Of a DNA stretch of 64,000 nt, positions 18,386 to 27,625 are shown in pieces; positions within the stretch are counted from its first letter, which is position 1; each line of letters opens with the position of its first letter. The stretch is taken from the NCBI GenBank assembly GCA_016795035.1, contig JAEUIT010000072.1, forward strand, positions 20,116 through 84,115, written 5' to 3'. Below the pieces are notes generated by a model that saw nothing but the letters and a program-made list of their open reading frames with translations, did not search any database and had not been told where the DNA came from. Position numbers and translations under genes: made by a program. Source of the DNA: Phycisphaerae bacterium (lineage in GTDB: Bacteria; Planctomycetota; Phycisphaerae; Phycisphaerales; SM1A02).

Positions 18386-19870
18386 TTACTGCTCTCGGTA
18401 CTCGAGGATCCGCGCCGGCACCGTGGAACGATCGACCACTGCCGTGATTTCGACCTCCAGCCCAGTCGCCTCGCTACGGCCGCGGCTTGTGATCGTGAAC
18501 ACCTGACTCGTCACATCGACCTTGGACGCAAGCCCCGCGAGATCCTGCGGCGTGATTCTATTGGATTCGAGGAGGTCGACGATCGACGAGATGCCTCCCT
18601 GACGGCTCTGCCGCAGGGCGACGATGCCGTCCGCCATGTAGGAGTCGATGCCGAGAAGGCGTCGAAGGACGTCCGGCGGCGCGGTGTTGACGTTGATCTT
18701 GCCCGGGGTGATCTGCTTCGGGTCGGTGAAGGTCGACTCCCGGAAGATGGCGCGAAGCTGGTCGTTACTGAGCGGGGTGATGTTCGAGGCTCCACCACCC
18801 CCGTTGCCGCCCGCGTTGTTCGAGCCGCCGTTGCGCGAGCCTCCGCTGTTGCGTCCGCCGCTGCCGCTGCCCATGCCGCTCGAGGAGCGGCCGGAACGAC
18901 CGCCCGACGCGCTGCCGCCACGGCCCGTGTTCGCGTTGCCGCTCGAGAGCCGACCCAGATCGGTGACGAGCAGGAGCTCCATCCGGGCGTTCGGCTGGCC
19001 GGCGTACTGCTGCAACGCCTTCGCCTGCGCCTCGTCGATGCCGAGTCGCGCCGTCAACTCCTCGGGGGTCGCGCGCTGGACGTAGAGCTTGGGCTCCCCG
19101 GACGGAGAGAGGTTGTTGCTCGTCGAATAGGTCGTGAGATAGGCCGACCAACCGGCGTCGAGCAGGCCGTCAGCGTCGTCGTTCGGGGGCGATAGCGAGC
19201 CGTCGTCCTCGTTCGGGTCGAGACGACCGTTCAGGTTGGCGTCTTCGCCGCGCACGTACTCGGGGAAGGCGCCGGCCACGCGCTCCAACTCCGCGATCGT
19301 GCGGAAGGGGGCGTTGCGCGGCGGCTTGAGGCCGCGGCCGATGTAGTAGTCGCGCTCGGCACCGAGGCCGGAGACCTCGTTGTCCTCGTCACGGTAGTCG
19401 ATGATCGAGTCGGCGACGTCGAACGACATGCGGTCGAGGCCGAGAAGGCCGGTCCGGTCGAGCGACGTGACGTTCGCCTTCGCGTTCTCGTCCTGCGGCC
19501 CCGGCACCTCGCGGCCGTCGTCGGTGTGGCGAATCGTCCAATCGCCGGTCGCCAGCGTGCCGTCGGCGACCGCTTCGAGATCGCGGAAGATCTCCATCGC
19601 GTCGTCCGGGTTCGGCTTCATGCTGTGGTACTCGAGGACCGCGATCGTCTCCTCGATGCCGGCGCGAGCGGCCCAGCGAGCCTGCACGCGAGCGACCGCC
19701 TCACGGCCGGTCGTCGCCTGTCGGAACGCGATGAGTTGCGTGCCTGCAACGAGGACCGCCGCGATCGCGATGGCCCAGATGACGATCACGATGACCGACC
19801 CGCGGCGCCGGCGCGGGCCGGGGCGAATCGATGGAGCGGTCGAAGGGGTGATCGCGACTCGTCGTTGCAT
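18386..19870 (-). CDS. gspK: Type II secretion minor pseudopilin GspK
   Basis: A 494-residue protein with a basic N-terminus, then RRGSVIVIVIWAIAIAAVLVAG as membrane helix (residues about 22-44); like other GspK proteins it has no +5 glutamate. The large soluble domain contains a calcium-loop-like DANLNGRLDPNEDDG segment. A Gly/Ser/Asn-rich insert follows (about 330-365), and near the C-terminus is a helix-hairpin-helix-like segment, INVNTAPPDVLRRLLGID, a strong marker of the GspK/ComEA-like fold. GspK caps the pseudopilus tip together with GspI and GspJ. The gene begins 6 bp after gspJ, consistent with one operon. Confidence 0.92.
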   Translation of the reverse strand: MQRRVAITPSTAPSIRPGPRRRRGSVIVIVIWAIAIAAVLVAGTQLIAFRQATTGREAVARVQARWAARAGIEETIAVLEYHSMKPNPDDAMEIFRDLEAVADGTLATGDWTIRHTDDGREVPGPQDENAKANVTSLDRTGLLGLDRMSFDVADSIIDYRDEDNEVSGLGAERDYYIGRGLKPPRNAPFRTIAELERVAGAFPEYVRGEDANLNGRLDPNEDDGSLSPPNDDADGLLDAGWSAYLTTYSTSNNLSPSGEPKLYVQRATPEELTARLGIDEAQAKALQQYAGQPNARMELLLVTDLGRLSSGNANTGRGGSASGGRSGRSSSGMGSGSGGRNSGGSRNGGSNNAGGNGGGGASNITPLSNDQLRAIFRESTFTDPKQITPGKINVNTAPPDVLRRLLGIDSYMADGIVALRQSRQGGISSIVDLLESNRITPQDLAGLASKVDVTSQVFTITSRGRSEATGLEVEITAVVDRSTVPARILEYREQ

Positions 19871-19876
19871 GGGTGC

Positions 19877-20908
19877 TTAGTTCTTGAAGCCGCCGCCGCC
19901 GCCGCGCGTGACGCCCGGACCGCCGCGCGAGCCGCGGTTGCCCTTGGGCTTCTTGCCGACCATGCCGCCGCCGCCGCCACCGCCACCACCGCCGCCGATC
20001 GCGCCGCCGCCTCCAGGGCCGCCACCGCCGCCGCCCGGGACGACGATGACTTCGCCGCCGGCGCCGCCGCGGCCGCCGCCAGCGCCGCCAGGAATCGCGA
20101 CTCCGCCCTCGCCAGCGGCGCCGTCGGCGCCGGCTGTGGCGGGATCCTCGCTCGCCTTCGTGTCGTCTTCCTCGGGCGTCTCGATCTTCGGCGGCACGAT
20201 GCGGTCAAGGGCGACCGTCGTCCGAAGCGTGACGAAGGACGACTTGTCGCGAAGATCGACATCGCCGTTCGCGTGGCCGGCCGCGGTCACCGTGGCCCGG
20301 ACGGCCCACGGCATGCCGTAGATGTCCGAGTCCCAATCGGGATACCAGTTCTCGCCGTCGTACGCCTCGAGGTTGATCGCGACAACGCCGTCGACGACCG
20401 GCGTCACGACGCCGCCGCCTTCGGGCATCGCGTCGGGCATCGGGTCGCGGCGCTGCAGGAGCGCAGAGCCGAGCTCGTCGTTCTCGACGCGATAGTGCGT
20501 CTCGTATTCGCTGCCTTCGCCTTCGTAGCGGGCGTTCTCGACCCGCGCCGTGTCGAGGCTCGACGAGAAGAGGAGGAGCTCGTCGCGATCGAGCACCGCT
20601 TGGCTACTCGACTGCGTCTGGTCGACGATGAGGAGTCGGGTGAAGAAGAGGTCGTCGGTTCGAACCGTGCTCGCGAGGTCGCGGCGCAGGTTGTCGAGCG
20701 CCGTCGACGCGCGGAGATGGGCGTCGAGACGCTTCTGCGTCGCGGCCCGCGACTTCGAGAGCTGCGTCATCGAGAGCGTGAGCGCTCCGACGACGATGAC
20801 GCCGATTGCGCCTGCAACGATGAGTTCGAGCAGCGTGAAGGCGCGCCGCTCGGCGTGCCGGCGCGGGCGGAGTGTGGTGGCGCAGGGATTGGCGTTAGCG
20901 ACCTTCAT
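19877..20908 (-). CDS. gspJ: Type II secretion minor pseudopilin GspJ
   Basis: 343 residues from ATG 20908, overlapping the end of gspI by 14 bp. The prepilin signal reads RRAFTLLELIVAGAIG, so Ala rather than the usual Gly stands before the Phe; the +5 Glu is present. A soluble domain of about 200 residues matches the size of GspJ. The C-terminal 100 residues are an unusual tail rich in Gly and Pro with glycine runs, which adds length compared with the family's roughly 200 residues. GspJ forms the tip complex with GspI and GspK. The order G-H-I-J-K supports the call. Confidence 0.88.
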   Translation of the reverse strand: MKVANANPCATTLRPRRHAERRAFTLLELIVAGAIGVIVVGALTLSMTQLSKSRAATQKRLDAHLRASTALDNLRRDLASTVRTDDLFFTRLLIVDQTQSSSQAVLDRDELLLFSSSLDTARVENARYEGEGSEYETHYRVENDELGSALLQRRDPMPDAMPEGGGVVTPVVDGVVAINLEAYDGENWYPDWDSDIYGMPWAVRATVTAAGHANGDVDLRDKSSFVTLRTTVALDRIVPPKIETPEEDDTKASEDPATAGADGAAGEGGVAIPGGAGGGRGGAGGEVIVVPGGGGGGPGGGGAIGGGGGGGGGGGMVGKKPKGNRGSRGGPGVTRGGGGGFKN

Positions 20909-21446
20909 TGCGTTGCTCCTCTTCGAGGTAGCGGCCCTCGCGGTCGAGAGGCTCCTCTGGTGTCCGGATCGGATCCGGCTCTTCGCCCACCTTGGGGGCG
21001 ATGTACGTTTCGCACGACCACGTCTGGCCGCGCTCGTGCGTGATCGTGACGAGCACGCGATAGGGGATGCCGAGCGCGCCCTCTTCAATCTCGATGTCGT
21101 ATTGATAGTCGTCGTACGGTGCGTCGCATCGTCCGCTCAACGAGTACATGTCGAGGTAGGCCTCGGGGCCTTCCGCGAGGATGTTCGAGAGGTAGTCGTC
21201 GAGAATCGTCGCGGCGACGATGTCCCGCTCGCCGCGCTGCTGCATGTCGAGCGAGCGGCCGGCGATCACGAGAATGGCCGTGAGGCCGATCGCGAGAAGA
21301 ATCCCGCCCACCAGCACTTCGATCAGGGCGAAGCCGGCGCGGGATCGGCGAGCGTCCGGGAACCTGCGAGCCGCGCCGATAGCCGTTCGCGCGCCGCTGT
21401 TGCGGGCTCGGCCAACCGTTCGCGAGGCTGACGGCGAGATCACCAC
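20895..21446 (-). CDS. gspI: Type II secretion minor pseudopilin GspI
   Basis: 183 residues. A long basic leader precedes the prepilin motif GFALIEVLVGGILLAIGL (Gly at about residue 38, +5 Glu present). The helix is followed by an acidic soluble domain with two cysteines that could form a disulphide. GspI is the core of the pseudopilus tip complex. The gene overlaps gspH by 7 bp and gspJ by 14 bp, so translation is probably coupled throughout this block. The start codon could be internal, since the leader is longer than usual. Confidence 0.86.
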   Translation of the reverse strand: MVISPSASRTVGRARNSGARTAIGAARRFPDARRSRAGFALIEVLVGGILLAIGLTAILVIAGRSLDMQQRGERDIVAATILDDYLSNILAEGPEAYLDMYSLSGRCDAPYDDYQYDIEIEEGALGIPYRVLVTITHERGQTWSCETYIAPKVGEEPDPIRTPEEPLDREGRYLEEEQRNEGR

Positions 21447-22045
21447 GGGATGTCGCGGGCTCCTTCTCGGTCGAGGTCGACGCGCTGGCGCGAGGCGCCA
21501 CCGGCTCGATCGTCGCTACGCACCACCGTCGTTGAGTATGGCTCCACAAGGAGCCTCGTGACGGAGTTTCCCGTCGAGACGGCGAGTTCAAAGCGGGGCC
21601 GGGAACCGTCGGCGTTCGATTGGACGAACCAGTCCTCGGTGTTCCTGCCCGAGCCGTCGATGTAGACCTCGGTGATCGCGGTCCCGTCCGGGAGTCGGAC
21701 CGGGATCGTGAGCCGGTCCTCCTGCCAGACCGGGCCGTCGTCCGGTCGCCGCGGATCGACGTCGCGGATCATCAGGCGGATCTCCTTGCGCTCGGGATCG
21801 CACCAGAGTCCGACCTGCTGGGTCATCATCGAGTTGCGATACGCCCACATCCGCATGAGGTCCGCCATCTGGTCGGCGGCGTAGCGACCTTCGGTCTGCT
21901 TGAGCGCCGTCATCCGCGGCGCGATGAAGGCGACGATGATCGCCATGATCGCGATCACGACCACCATCTCGACCAACGTGAAACCGCGCCGCAGGGTGGC
22001 TGCGGCGCGGTTCGAGGTCGAACGATGGTTGGGTCGGGCGATCAC
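21440..22045 (-). CDS. gspH: Type II secretion minor pseudopilin GspH
   Basis: 201 residues starting at a GTG (22045) that overlaps the stop of gspG (GTGA). An open frame extends further upstream but runs antisense-free through gspG and has no merit. The prepilin motif RRGFTLVEMVVVIAIMAIIV is clear, with +5 Glu. The soluble region contains LWCDPERKEIRLMI and DGTAITEVYIDGSG, typical of GspH beta-sandwich domains. The protein joins the minor-pseudopilin tip and the major GspG fibre. Confidence 0.87.
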   Translation of the reverse strand: MIARPNHRSTSNRAAATLRRGFTLVEMVVVIAIMAIIVAFIAPRMTALKQTEGRYAADQMADLMRMWAYRNSMMTQQVGLWCDPERKEIRLMIRDVDPRRPDDGPVWQEDRLTIPVRLPDGTAITEVYIDGSGRNTEDWFVQSNADGSRPRFELAVSTGNSVTRLLVEPYSTTVVRSDDRAGGASRQRVDLDREGARDIPW

Positions 22046-22476
22046 TTGTTGCCGTGCGTGATGTCCGCGTTCTCGCCGTCGCCGCCGGTCTTGCCGTCGG
22101 CGCCGAGCGACACGATGTCGAAGTCGCGGCCTTCCGTGCCGGGCATGATGAGCTGGTACTCGTGGCCCCACGGATCGAGAAGGTCCTTCTTGCTCTCGAG
22201 CTGCGGCGACGGGCCTTCGGTGAGCCAAAGGAGCTCGAAGCCGTCAGGCATCGTCGAGACGCCGTTCGAGGTGAGGTAGAGCTTGACGAGCTGCGCGAGC
22301 TGCGTCGCTTCGGTCTTCGCGCGCTTCGTCTTGGCCTGGCCGATGAACCCGAGGAACTTCGGCGCGACGATCGCCGCCAGGATGGCGACGATCGTGACGG
22401 CAACGACGACTTCGAGAAGGCTGAAGCCGCGACGGCGGCGGTTCTTGCGGTTGACGGTGGTTCGCGAGTGTTGCAT
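22042..22476 (-). CDS. gspG: Type II secretion major pseudopilin GspG
   Basis: 144 residues, the usual GspG length. The prepilin motif RRGFSLLEVVVAVTIVAILA includes Gly-1 and Glu+5. It is followed by APKFLGFIGQAKTKRAKTE and the family-typical ending DLLDPWGHEYQLIMPG ... FDIVSLGADGKTGGDGENADI, which carries the calcium-binding region characteristic of GspG. The protein polymerises as the pseudopilus that pushes substrates through the secretin. It begins 18 bp after gspF. This is the clearest evidence that the cluster is a T2SS rather than only a pilus system. Confidence 0.95.
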   Translation of the reverse strand: MQHSRTTVNRKNRRRRGFSLLEVVVAVTIVAILAAIVAPKFLGFIGQAKTKRAKTEATQLAQLVKLYLTSNGVSTMPDGFELLWLTEGPSPQLESKKDLLDPWGHEYQLIMPGTEGRDFDIVSLGADGKTGGDGENADITHGNK

Positions 22477-22494
22477 GCGGATCTCGGGTGTGGG

Positions 22495-23751
22495 TTAGCC
22501 GCCGACGGCGGACTGCATTTCGAGAAGCGGGAGGAGGATCGCCAGAAGGACGAATGCGGCAATGACCGCCATGACGACGATCAGGACCGGCGGAAGCGCC
22601 TTCGAGAAGATCTTGAGCGACGTGTTGACCTGTCGGTCGAACGCGCCGGCGGCGTGCAGGAGCATCGTCTCGAGACGACCGGAACGCTCGCCGATGTTCA
22701 CGATCTGGATGAGGAGCGGCGGGAAGTGGCCGCAGCGCTCGAGCGGATCGGCAAGAGATTGGCCAGTCGTGACCTTCTCTTGCACACCGTCAATCGCATT
22801 CATCAAGACCGTATTGCCGAGCGTGTCGCGAACGATGCGGAGCGCCTGAAGGATCGGGATGCCTGCCGAAACGAGCGTGCCCAGCGTTCGCGTGAAGCGG
22901 GCGACGGCGACGTCGCGGAGAAGGCGGCCGAAGATCGGCGTGCGAAGGAGGAGGCCGTCGAAGCGGAAGCGATTGGCCGGCACCGCGATCCAGGCGCGCC
23001 ACAGGAAGATCGCGCCGACGATGCCGCCGAGGACGAGGGGCCACCACGCCTCCATCGTGTTCGCGAAGCCGAGGAGCACCTGTGTCGGCCAGGGCAGCTC
23101 GCGGCCGGCGGCGAGGATCGGCGCCATGATGCGCGGCAAGACGAACGTGATGAGGACGACGATCGACGCGCCGATCAGGACGGCAACGACGAGCGGATAG
23201 ACGGTCGCGCCGACGAGTTCGCGGCGCAGTTCGACCTGGCGCTCGAGAAGGTCGGCGAGCTGGTGCATGACTTCCGACATGCGACCGGTGGCGTCGGCGG
23301 CGCGAGTCATGCCGACCACCATGTCGTCGAAGGGCGGTCCGTACTCCTTGACGGCCTGATGCAACGGCTGACCGGCTTCGACGCGCTCGATGAGGAAGTC
23401 GAGGATCACCGGGAGCTTGTCGCCGGCGGCCTGACGGCGCACCGTGCGAAGGGCCTGTAGGAGCGGCACGCCGGCTTCGATCGCGGTCGCGAGCTCGCGC
23501 ACGAGCGTGGCGAGGTCTGGGCGACTGATCGAGGGTCGCGCGCGGCGCCCGAACATGGGCTTCGACTTCGCGGCCGTCGCGACTGCCCGCTCCTGTTCCT
23601 CCGCGACCTCGCCGGCGCCGAGCTCGATCGAGACCGGAGTCTCGCCGCGCTCCTGCAACTGGCGAACGGCCGTTGCCCGGTCGGGCGCCAGAAGCGTTCC
23701 GGCGGTGACGGCTCCGGAGGGATCGAAGGCTTGGTAGCGGAAGGAAGGCAT
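22495..23751 (-). CDS. gspF: Type II secretion inner-membrane platform protein GspF
   Basis: 418 residues opening with FRYQAFDPSGAVTAGTL and carrying two T2SSF domains (about 75-195 and 280-405), each with family motifs (VRELATAIEAGVPLLQALR, ARFTRTLGTLVSAGIPILQAL) and membrane helices, including the final one. It is the cytoplasmic-membrane platform contacting GspE and the pseudopilins. It lies 36 bp downstream of gspE. Another family member, next to pilT, lies at 1143-2372. Confidence 0.94.
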   Translation of the reverse strand: MPSFRYQAFDPSGAVTAGTLLAPDRATAVRQLQERGETPVSIELGAGEVAEEQERAVATAAKSKPMFGRRARPSISRPDLATLVRELATAIEAGVPLLQALRTVRRQAAGDKLPVILDFLIERVEAGQPLHQAVKEYGPPFDDMVVGMTRAADATGRMSEVMHQLADLLERQVELRRELVGATVYPLVVAVLIGASIVVLITFVLPRIMAPILAAGRELPWPTQVLLGFANTMEAWWPLVLGGIVGAIFLWRAWIAVPANRFRFDGLLLRTPIFGRLLRDVAVARFTRTLGTLVSAGIPILQALRIVRDTLGNTVLMNAIDGVQEKVTTGQSLADPLERCGHFPPLLIQIVNIGERSGRLETMLLHAAGAFDRQVNTSLKIFSKALPPVLIVVMAVIAAFVLLAILLPLLEMQSAVGG

Positions 23752-23787
23752 CGGCGTTGCGGAGAGTCTCTCGTGCGGTCGGTGGCG

Positions 23788-25431
23788 TTAGATGATGGCG
23801 TCTTCGACGTCCTGCGTGGCGCGGAGCACCTCTTCGGGGGTGGTCACGCCTTCGGCGGCCTTGATCATGCCGTCGTCGCGCATCGTGACGAAATCGGCTT
23901 CGAGGAGCTTCTTCAACTCCATGGTGCTCTTGTTGCCGCCGATCGCCGCGCGAAGCTGCGACGAGATGCGGACGAGTTCGAAGAACCCCAATCGGCCGCG
24001 GAAGCCCGCGCCCTTGCACTTGTCGCAGCCCGCGCCGACCGTGCGCATGCCGTTGAGCATGGCCTTCTCGTTCGGCGTGAGACGGTGTTCGGTCTCTTCG
24101 GCGAGGGGTTCCTTCACCCCACAGTGCTTGCAGATACGGCGGCCGAGACGCTGGGCGAGCAGGCCTTCGAGGACGCTCGCGACGAGGTAGGGCTCGGCGC
24201 CCATGTCGATCATGCGGCCGACCGACGAGATCGCGTCGTTGGTGTGCAACGTGGAGAGGATCAAGTGGCCGGTGAGCGCGGAGCGAATCGCGATCTCGAC
24301 CGTCTCGGCGTCGCGGATTTCGCCGACGAGGACGATGTCCGGGTCCTGACGGAGGATGGCGCGGAGGCCGGTCGCGAACGTGAGGCCGCGCTTCGGGTTC
24401 ACCGGGATCTGGTTGATGCCCGAGAGTTCGTACTCGACGGGATCCTCGATCGTGATGATCTTCTTGCGCGGGTCGTAGAGCTTCGACAGCGACGCGTAGA
24501 GCGTGGTCGTCTTGCCTGAGCCGGTCGGACCGGTGACGAGCACGAGGCCGTGCGGCTTCGCGATCATCTTGTCGATCACCGTGCGGTGCCGCTCCGACAT
24601 GCCGAGGGTGGCGAGGTCGAGCGGGAGGTTGCTCTTGTCGAGAATACGCATGACCACCGACTCGCCGTAGAGCGTGGGAACGGTGGAGGTTCGGATGTCG
24701 ACCTTGCGACCTTCGAAGCGGAGCGTGATGTGGCCGTCCTGCGGCACGTAACGCTCGGCGATGTTCATGCCCGCCATGATCTTCACGCGGCCGATGAGTG
24801 CGGGCTGAAGATGCTTCGGTGGCGGCGGCTGCTCGACGAGCACGCCGTCGATGCGGTACTTGACCTTGAGCTCGCGCTCGAAGGGCTCGATGTGAACGTC
24901 GGACGCGCGGCCTTGGATCGCTTCGAGGAGGAGCAGGTTGACGAGATTGATCAGCGTCGGCTGCTCGGCCATCCGGTGGACGTCGTCCGCCTCGATGGCA
25001 TCGAGATTGTGCTCGAGGTCGCCGGAGACCTCCGTGGTGCCGCCGAGGCTCTCGGCCATGCGGGCCGCAGTGGTGCCGTAATGCTCGCGCATCAACTCGG
25101 CGAAGACCGCCTGTTCGAGGCCGATGCGCGTGACCGGCTTGCGGACGAGCGTGCCGAGCTCGTCGACGCTCGCGATGTCGAGCGGGTCGAGCATTGCAAC
25201 GACGAGTCGGCCGCCTTCGACCCGGACCGGCACGACGCGAAGCCGAACCGCGACCTCCGGCTCGACGAGCGTGACCGCCGTCGGATCGACGGCCGGGGCC
25301 TTCTCCAACCACTCGATGCCGAGCAACCGACAACGCTCGCGGGTGTCGCTCGGCTTGGCGGCGTCGAGCGGACGAGGCGCGGCCAGGTTGGTGCCGTTCT
25401 TCGGCGAAGTGTCGTCAGGTCGGCTGATCAC
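23788..25431 (-). CDS. gspE: Type II secretion assembly ATPase GspE
   Basis: 547 residues. An N-terminal T2SSE_N-like domain (about 30-135) is followed by the ATPase core. Walker A GPTGSGKTT is at 301-309, the Asp box ITIEDPVEYE at 326-335, Walker B RQDPDIVLVGEIRD at 361-374 and the His box STLHTND at 393-399. Two CxxC pairs (CKHC 434-437, CDKC 469-472) form the zinc site typical of GspE/PilB and absent from PilT. GspE powers pseudopilus extension. It is the first gene of the E-F-G-H-I-J-K block. The gap to the gene upstream is 89 bp and holds a hairpin, so a promoter may lie there. Confidence 0.95.
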   Translation of the reverse strand: MISRPDDTSPKNGTNLAAPRPLDAAKPSDTRERCRLLGIEWLEKAPAVDPTAVTLVEPEVAVRLRVVPVRVEGGRLVVAMLDPLDIASVDELGTLVRKPVTRIGLEQAVFAELMREHYGTTAARMAESLGGTTEVSGDLEHNLDAIEADDVHRMAEQPTLINLVNLLLLEAIQGRASDVHIEPFERELKVKYRIDGVLVEQPPPPKHLQPALIGRVKIMAGMNIAERYVPQDGHITLRFEGRKVDIRTSTVPTLYGESVVMRILDKSNLPLDLATLGMSERHRTVIDKMIAKPHGLVLVTGPTGSGKTTTLYASLSKLYDPRKKIITIEDPVEYELSGINQIPVNPKRGLTFATGLRAILRQDPDIVLVGEIRDAETVEIAIRSALTGHLILSTLHTNDAISSVGRMIDMGAEPYLVASVLEGLLAQRLGRRICKHCGVKEPLAEETEHRLTPNEKAMLNGMRTVGAGCDKCKGAGFRGRLGFFELVRISSQLRAAIGGNKSTMELKKLLEADFVTMRDDGMIKAAEGVTTPEEVLRATQDVEDAII

Positions 25432-25470
25432 GTCTCAGATCTCAGGAAGTGTGTGGTCCGCTCGTACGGC

Positions 25471-25499
25471 CGAGGCGACCGCAGGGTGCGATCGCCTCG
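25471..25499 (-). terminator. Possible terminator upstream of gspE
   Basis: An 8-bp inverted repeat (CGAGGCGA / TCGCCTCG, 13-nt loop) lies 22 bp after the stop codon of the minus-strand gene at 25521. It is not followed by a T-run, so its role as a terminator is uncertain. Confidence 0.35.
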
Positions 25500-25520
25500 A
25501 CTCCGTCGTCGAATTCCGGC

Positions 25521-26942
25521 TTACTCGGCTGTCCGGCTCGGGCCGCCGCGTCCGCCGCCGCCGCCATTGGGCTTGAGCTTGAGCGCGGGGTTGCGACCCT
25601 TCTCGTCGTCGCGCTTGCTCGGCGAGCCGTTCGGAGACAGCGCCGGCGGCTGCGGCCGATCGCTGCGGTCGACGTTCTGCGCGTTGCGAATCGCCTCGCG
25701 TTGGGCCCGCTTCTCGATCTCGTAGTTCTCGGCAACGTTGTCCTTCGCGTAGACCGGCATCTCTGCCTGCTGATCCGGGTTGAGGATCTCCATGATCGCC
25801 TTGCGATAGCGATCGTAGAAGTCCTCGCGGGCCTTGCGGGCGTTGGCGAGCGCTTCGGGCTCGGGAAGCTTGCGATTCTTCTGCTCACCCGCGATGCGGG
25901 CCGCGACGGCCTCGTTGCGGCGACGCGGTTCCTTGGGTTCCTCGCGGCGGTAGGCGTCGGCGAGTTCCTTGTTCACGCCGGGCACTTCGTTCTCGTACGT
26001 CGCACGCAGCGAATCGAGACGGCCCTTCTGCTCGGAGGTGATGCCGGTCGTCGCCAGCGCCTTCTCAAAGAGCGGGAGGATCGGATCGGCGCGATAGACC
26101 TTCGGATAGGCCCGCTCGAGGGCGATCTTCTCGAACTCCGCCGCCTGGCTGTCGCCGGCGTTCTTCGCGAGCGCCTCGCGGATCTGGTCGCGGCTCGCGT
26201 CCTGAACATCGCGGAGTGCAACGCGGAGCGCCATGATCGCTTCGGTGACCGCGAGACCGGCGGCCATGTCCTGGCTCTGCATGGCGTCCTGGATCTTCGG
26301 CTTCGAGGAGGCCATCTTGGCCTCGCGCGCCTCAAGCGCGGCGTCGAGCTTGGATTCGTAGTCGTTGAGCGTCTCGCTCATCGAGTCGAGGACTTGCGGC
26401 GTGAGCTGCAACTCGCGGATGACGAGAAGGAGGTCGACCGACTCGCCCTGGATCTCGCCCGGGGCGAGCTTCTTCTCGCGACGGAGCGCTCGCTCAAGCT
26501 TGGGCCAGAGTTCCTTCTGCTGATCGGAGAGCTGCGCCTTGACGTTCTCGGTGAACTCGTCGCGGAGCTGCGCCTTCTTCTTCGCCCAGTCGTCGATCGG
26601 CGCCATCACGCGCTTGAGCACTTCCTCGGGCGACGCGTCCTTGCTCACGCCTTGGAGGTTCTTCATCTGCTCGCGCATGTCGGCCATGCCGGCCTCGAAG
26701 GACATGCGGTAGTCGTCGAGGAGCATCTCGAGGATCGGGCGCTGGAGTTCGTCGAGGCCGAGCGTTTGAATGAAGGTCGTGACGTCACGCGCGAGGAAGT
26801 CGGGCTGGAAGTCGCTCTCGAAGCCCACGCGGCTCCCGAACTGCGCGCTCGCGGTGGTCGCCGGCACGAGGCAGGCGAGCGCAACAGTGGCGGCGGCGGC
26901 GAAGCGGCGAACCGAGGCAAGTCGAGTCATTGCAAACATCAT
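25521..26942 (-). CDS. Secreted helical protein of unknown function
   Basis: 473 residues starting at ATG 26942, six bases after AGGAG. A signal peptide ends TTASAQ at about residue 34. The mature protein is rich in Lys, Glu, Ala and Arg with long predicted helices (for example DYESKLDAALEAREAKM and EAVAARIAGEQKNRKL), and it ends in a Pro/Lys/Gly-rich tail. It is reminiscent of the Spy/CpxP-like helical periplasmic proteins frequent in planctomycetes, but no diagnostic LTxxQ motif is certain beyond TSEQKGRLDSL. It lies directly upstream of gspE on the same strand, so co-transcription or a link to secretion is possible but unproven. Confidence 0.7.
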   Translation of the reverse strand: MMFAMTRLASVRRFAAAATVALACLVPATTASAQFGSRVGFESDFQPDFLARDVTTFIQTLGLDELQRPILEMLLDDYRMSFEAGMADMREQMKNLQGVSKDASPEEVLKRVMAPIDDWAKKKAQLRDEFTENVKAQLSDQQKELWPKLERALRREKKLAPGEIQGESVDLLLVIRELQLTPQVLDSMSETLNDYESKLDAALEAREAKMASSKPKIQDAMQSQDMAAGLAVTEAIMALRVALRDVQDASRDQIREALAKNAGDSQAAEFEKIALERAYPKVYRADPILPLFEKALATTGITSEQKGRLDSLRATYENEVPGVNKELADAYRREEPKEPRRRNEAVAARIAGEQKNRKLPEPEALANARKAREDFYDRYRKAIMEILNPDQQAEMPVYAKDNVAENYEIEKRAQREAIRNAQNVDRSDRPQPPALSPNGSPSKRDDEKGRNPALKLKPNGGGGGRGGPSRTAE

Positions 26943-26956
26943 GAAAGGCTCCTAAT

Positions 26957-26983
26957 CCGGCAGGTCGTGCCGGAGTCTCCGGC
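26957..26983 (-). promoter_or_regulatory. Two mutually exclusive hairpins in a 5' leader
   Basis: Just upstream of the AGGAG site of the 26942 start, CCGGCA/TGCCGG (26957-26973) and GCCGG/CCGGC (26969-26983) can each form a stem and share the same middle segment. This could be a simple switch or chance in GC-rich DNA. Confidence 0.25.
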
Positions 26984-27625
26984 GGGATAGAGATGGGTGA
27001 GATGTGCTCAGGCGTTTCGCGAGGGGGGAGTTGGCTACCTGAGTCACGGGCGAGGACGAGGTCGGTCGTCCTCCATCGATGGGTCGAAGCGATGGGGTCG
27101 GGCCATTCGCGTCACGCCCCGCACGGCGGGCAGGTGCGGCATGGCCGCGACCTCCAAGGCGTACCCGCTGATGGTCCATTGCCTCGACCGCAGGAACCGC
27201 GGAAGAGGTTCCGCCGATCCGGAAAGGCCAGTCATTGTGCCGGACGGTTCGACCCCCGTGAACCATCGGGACAACGAATTCCCGCATCTGAGCGCTGCCG
27301 CGCGCACCCGGTGAAGGAGGGCGAAGCGAAGCGATGCGAGCGCGATCCAATCCGCGCGACTGCCGCTCAACGCGAGAGTCGCGCGGCTATTGAGGCATAC
27401 CGCCGACAACCTCGGATGCCGTCGTGGCTTCCGCCCGTTGTCGACGATTACGAATCGGCTTGTCGGGCCGGTCGGGTCGAGTGCGGATCGAGGGTTGCCG
27501 TGCGGAAGCCCGCGCGACCGGGACTTCGACCCCCAAACCACGTCCCGATAAATAGGCGGGGCCACATCTGCGCGCCGAAGGCGGGCGAGGCATTCGTCGT
27601 GCGATCGGCGTCAGGGCGATCGGCC
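26984..27625. other. Non-coding stretch, no gene recognised
   Basis: About 640 bp between the stop of scoA and the leader of the 25521-26942 gene. Open frames exist on both strands but have Arg/Ser/Pro-rich shadow-like composition and no credible ribosome-binding sites. A GGTTCGA sequence near 27245 resembles a tRNA T-loop but lacks a proper stem. No RNase P, tmRNA or SRP RNA motif was seen. Confidence 0.6.

Noticed and set aside
27235..27265. A tRNA-like GGTTCGACCCC sequence
   Set aside because: The flanking bases do not form a T-stem, and no acceptor or anticodon arm is found at the expected distances.
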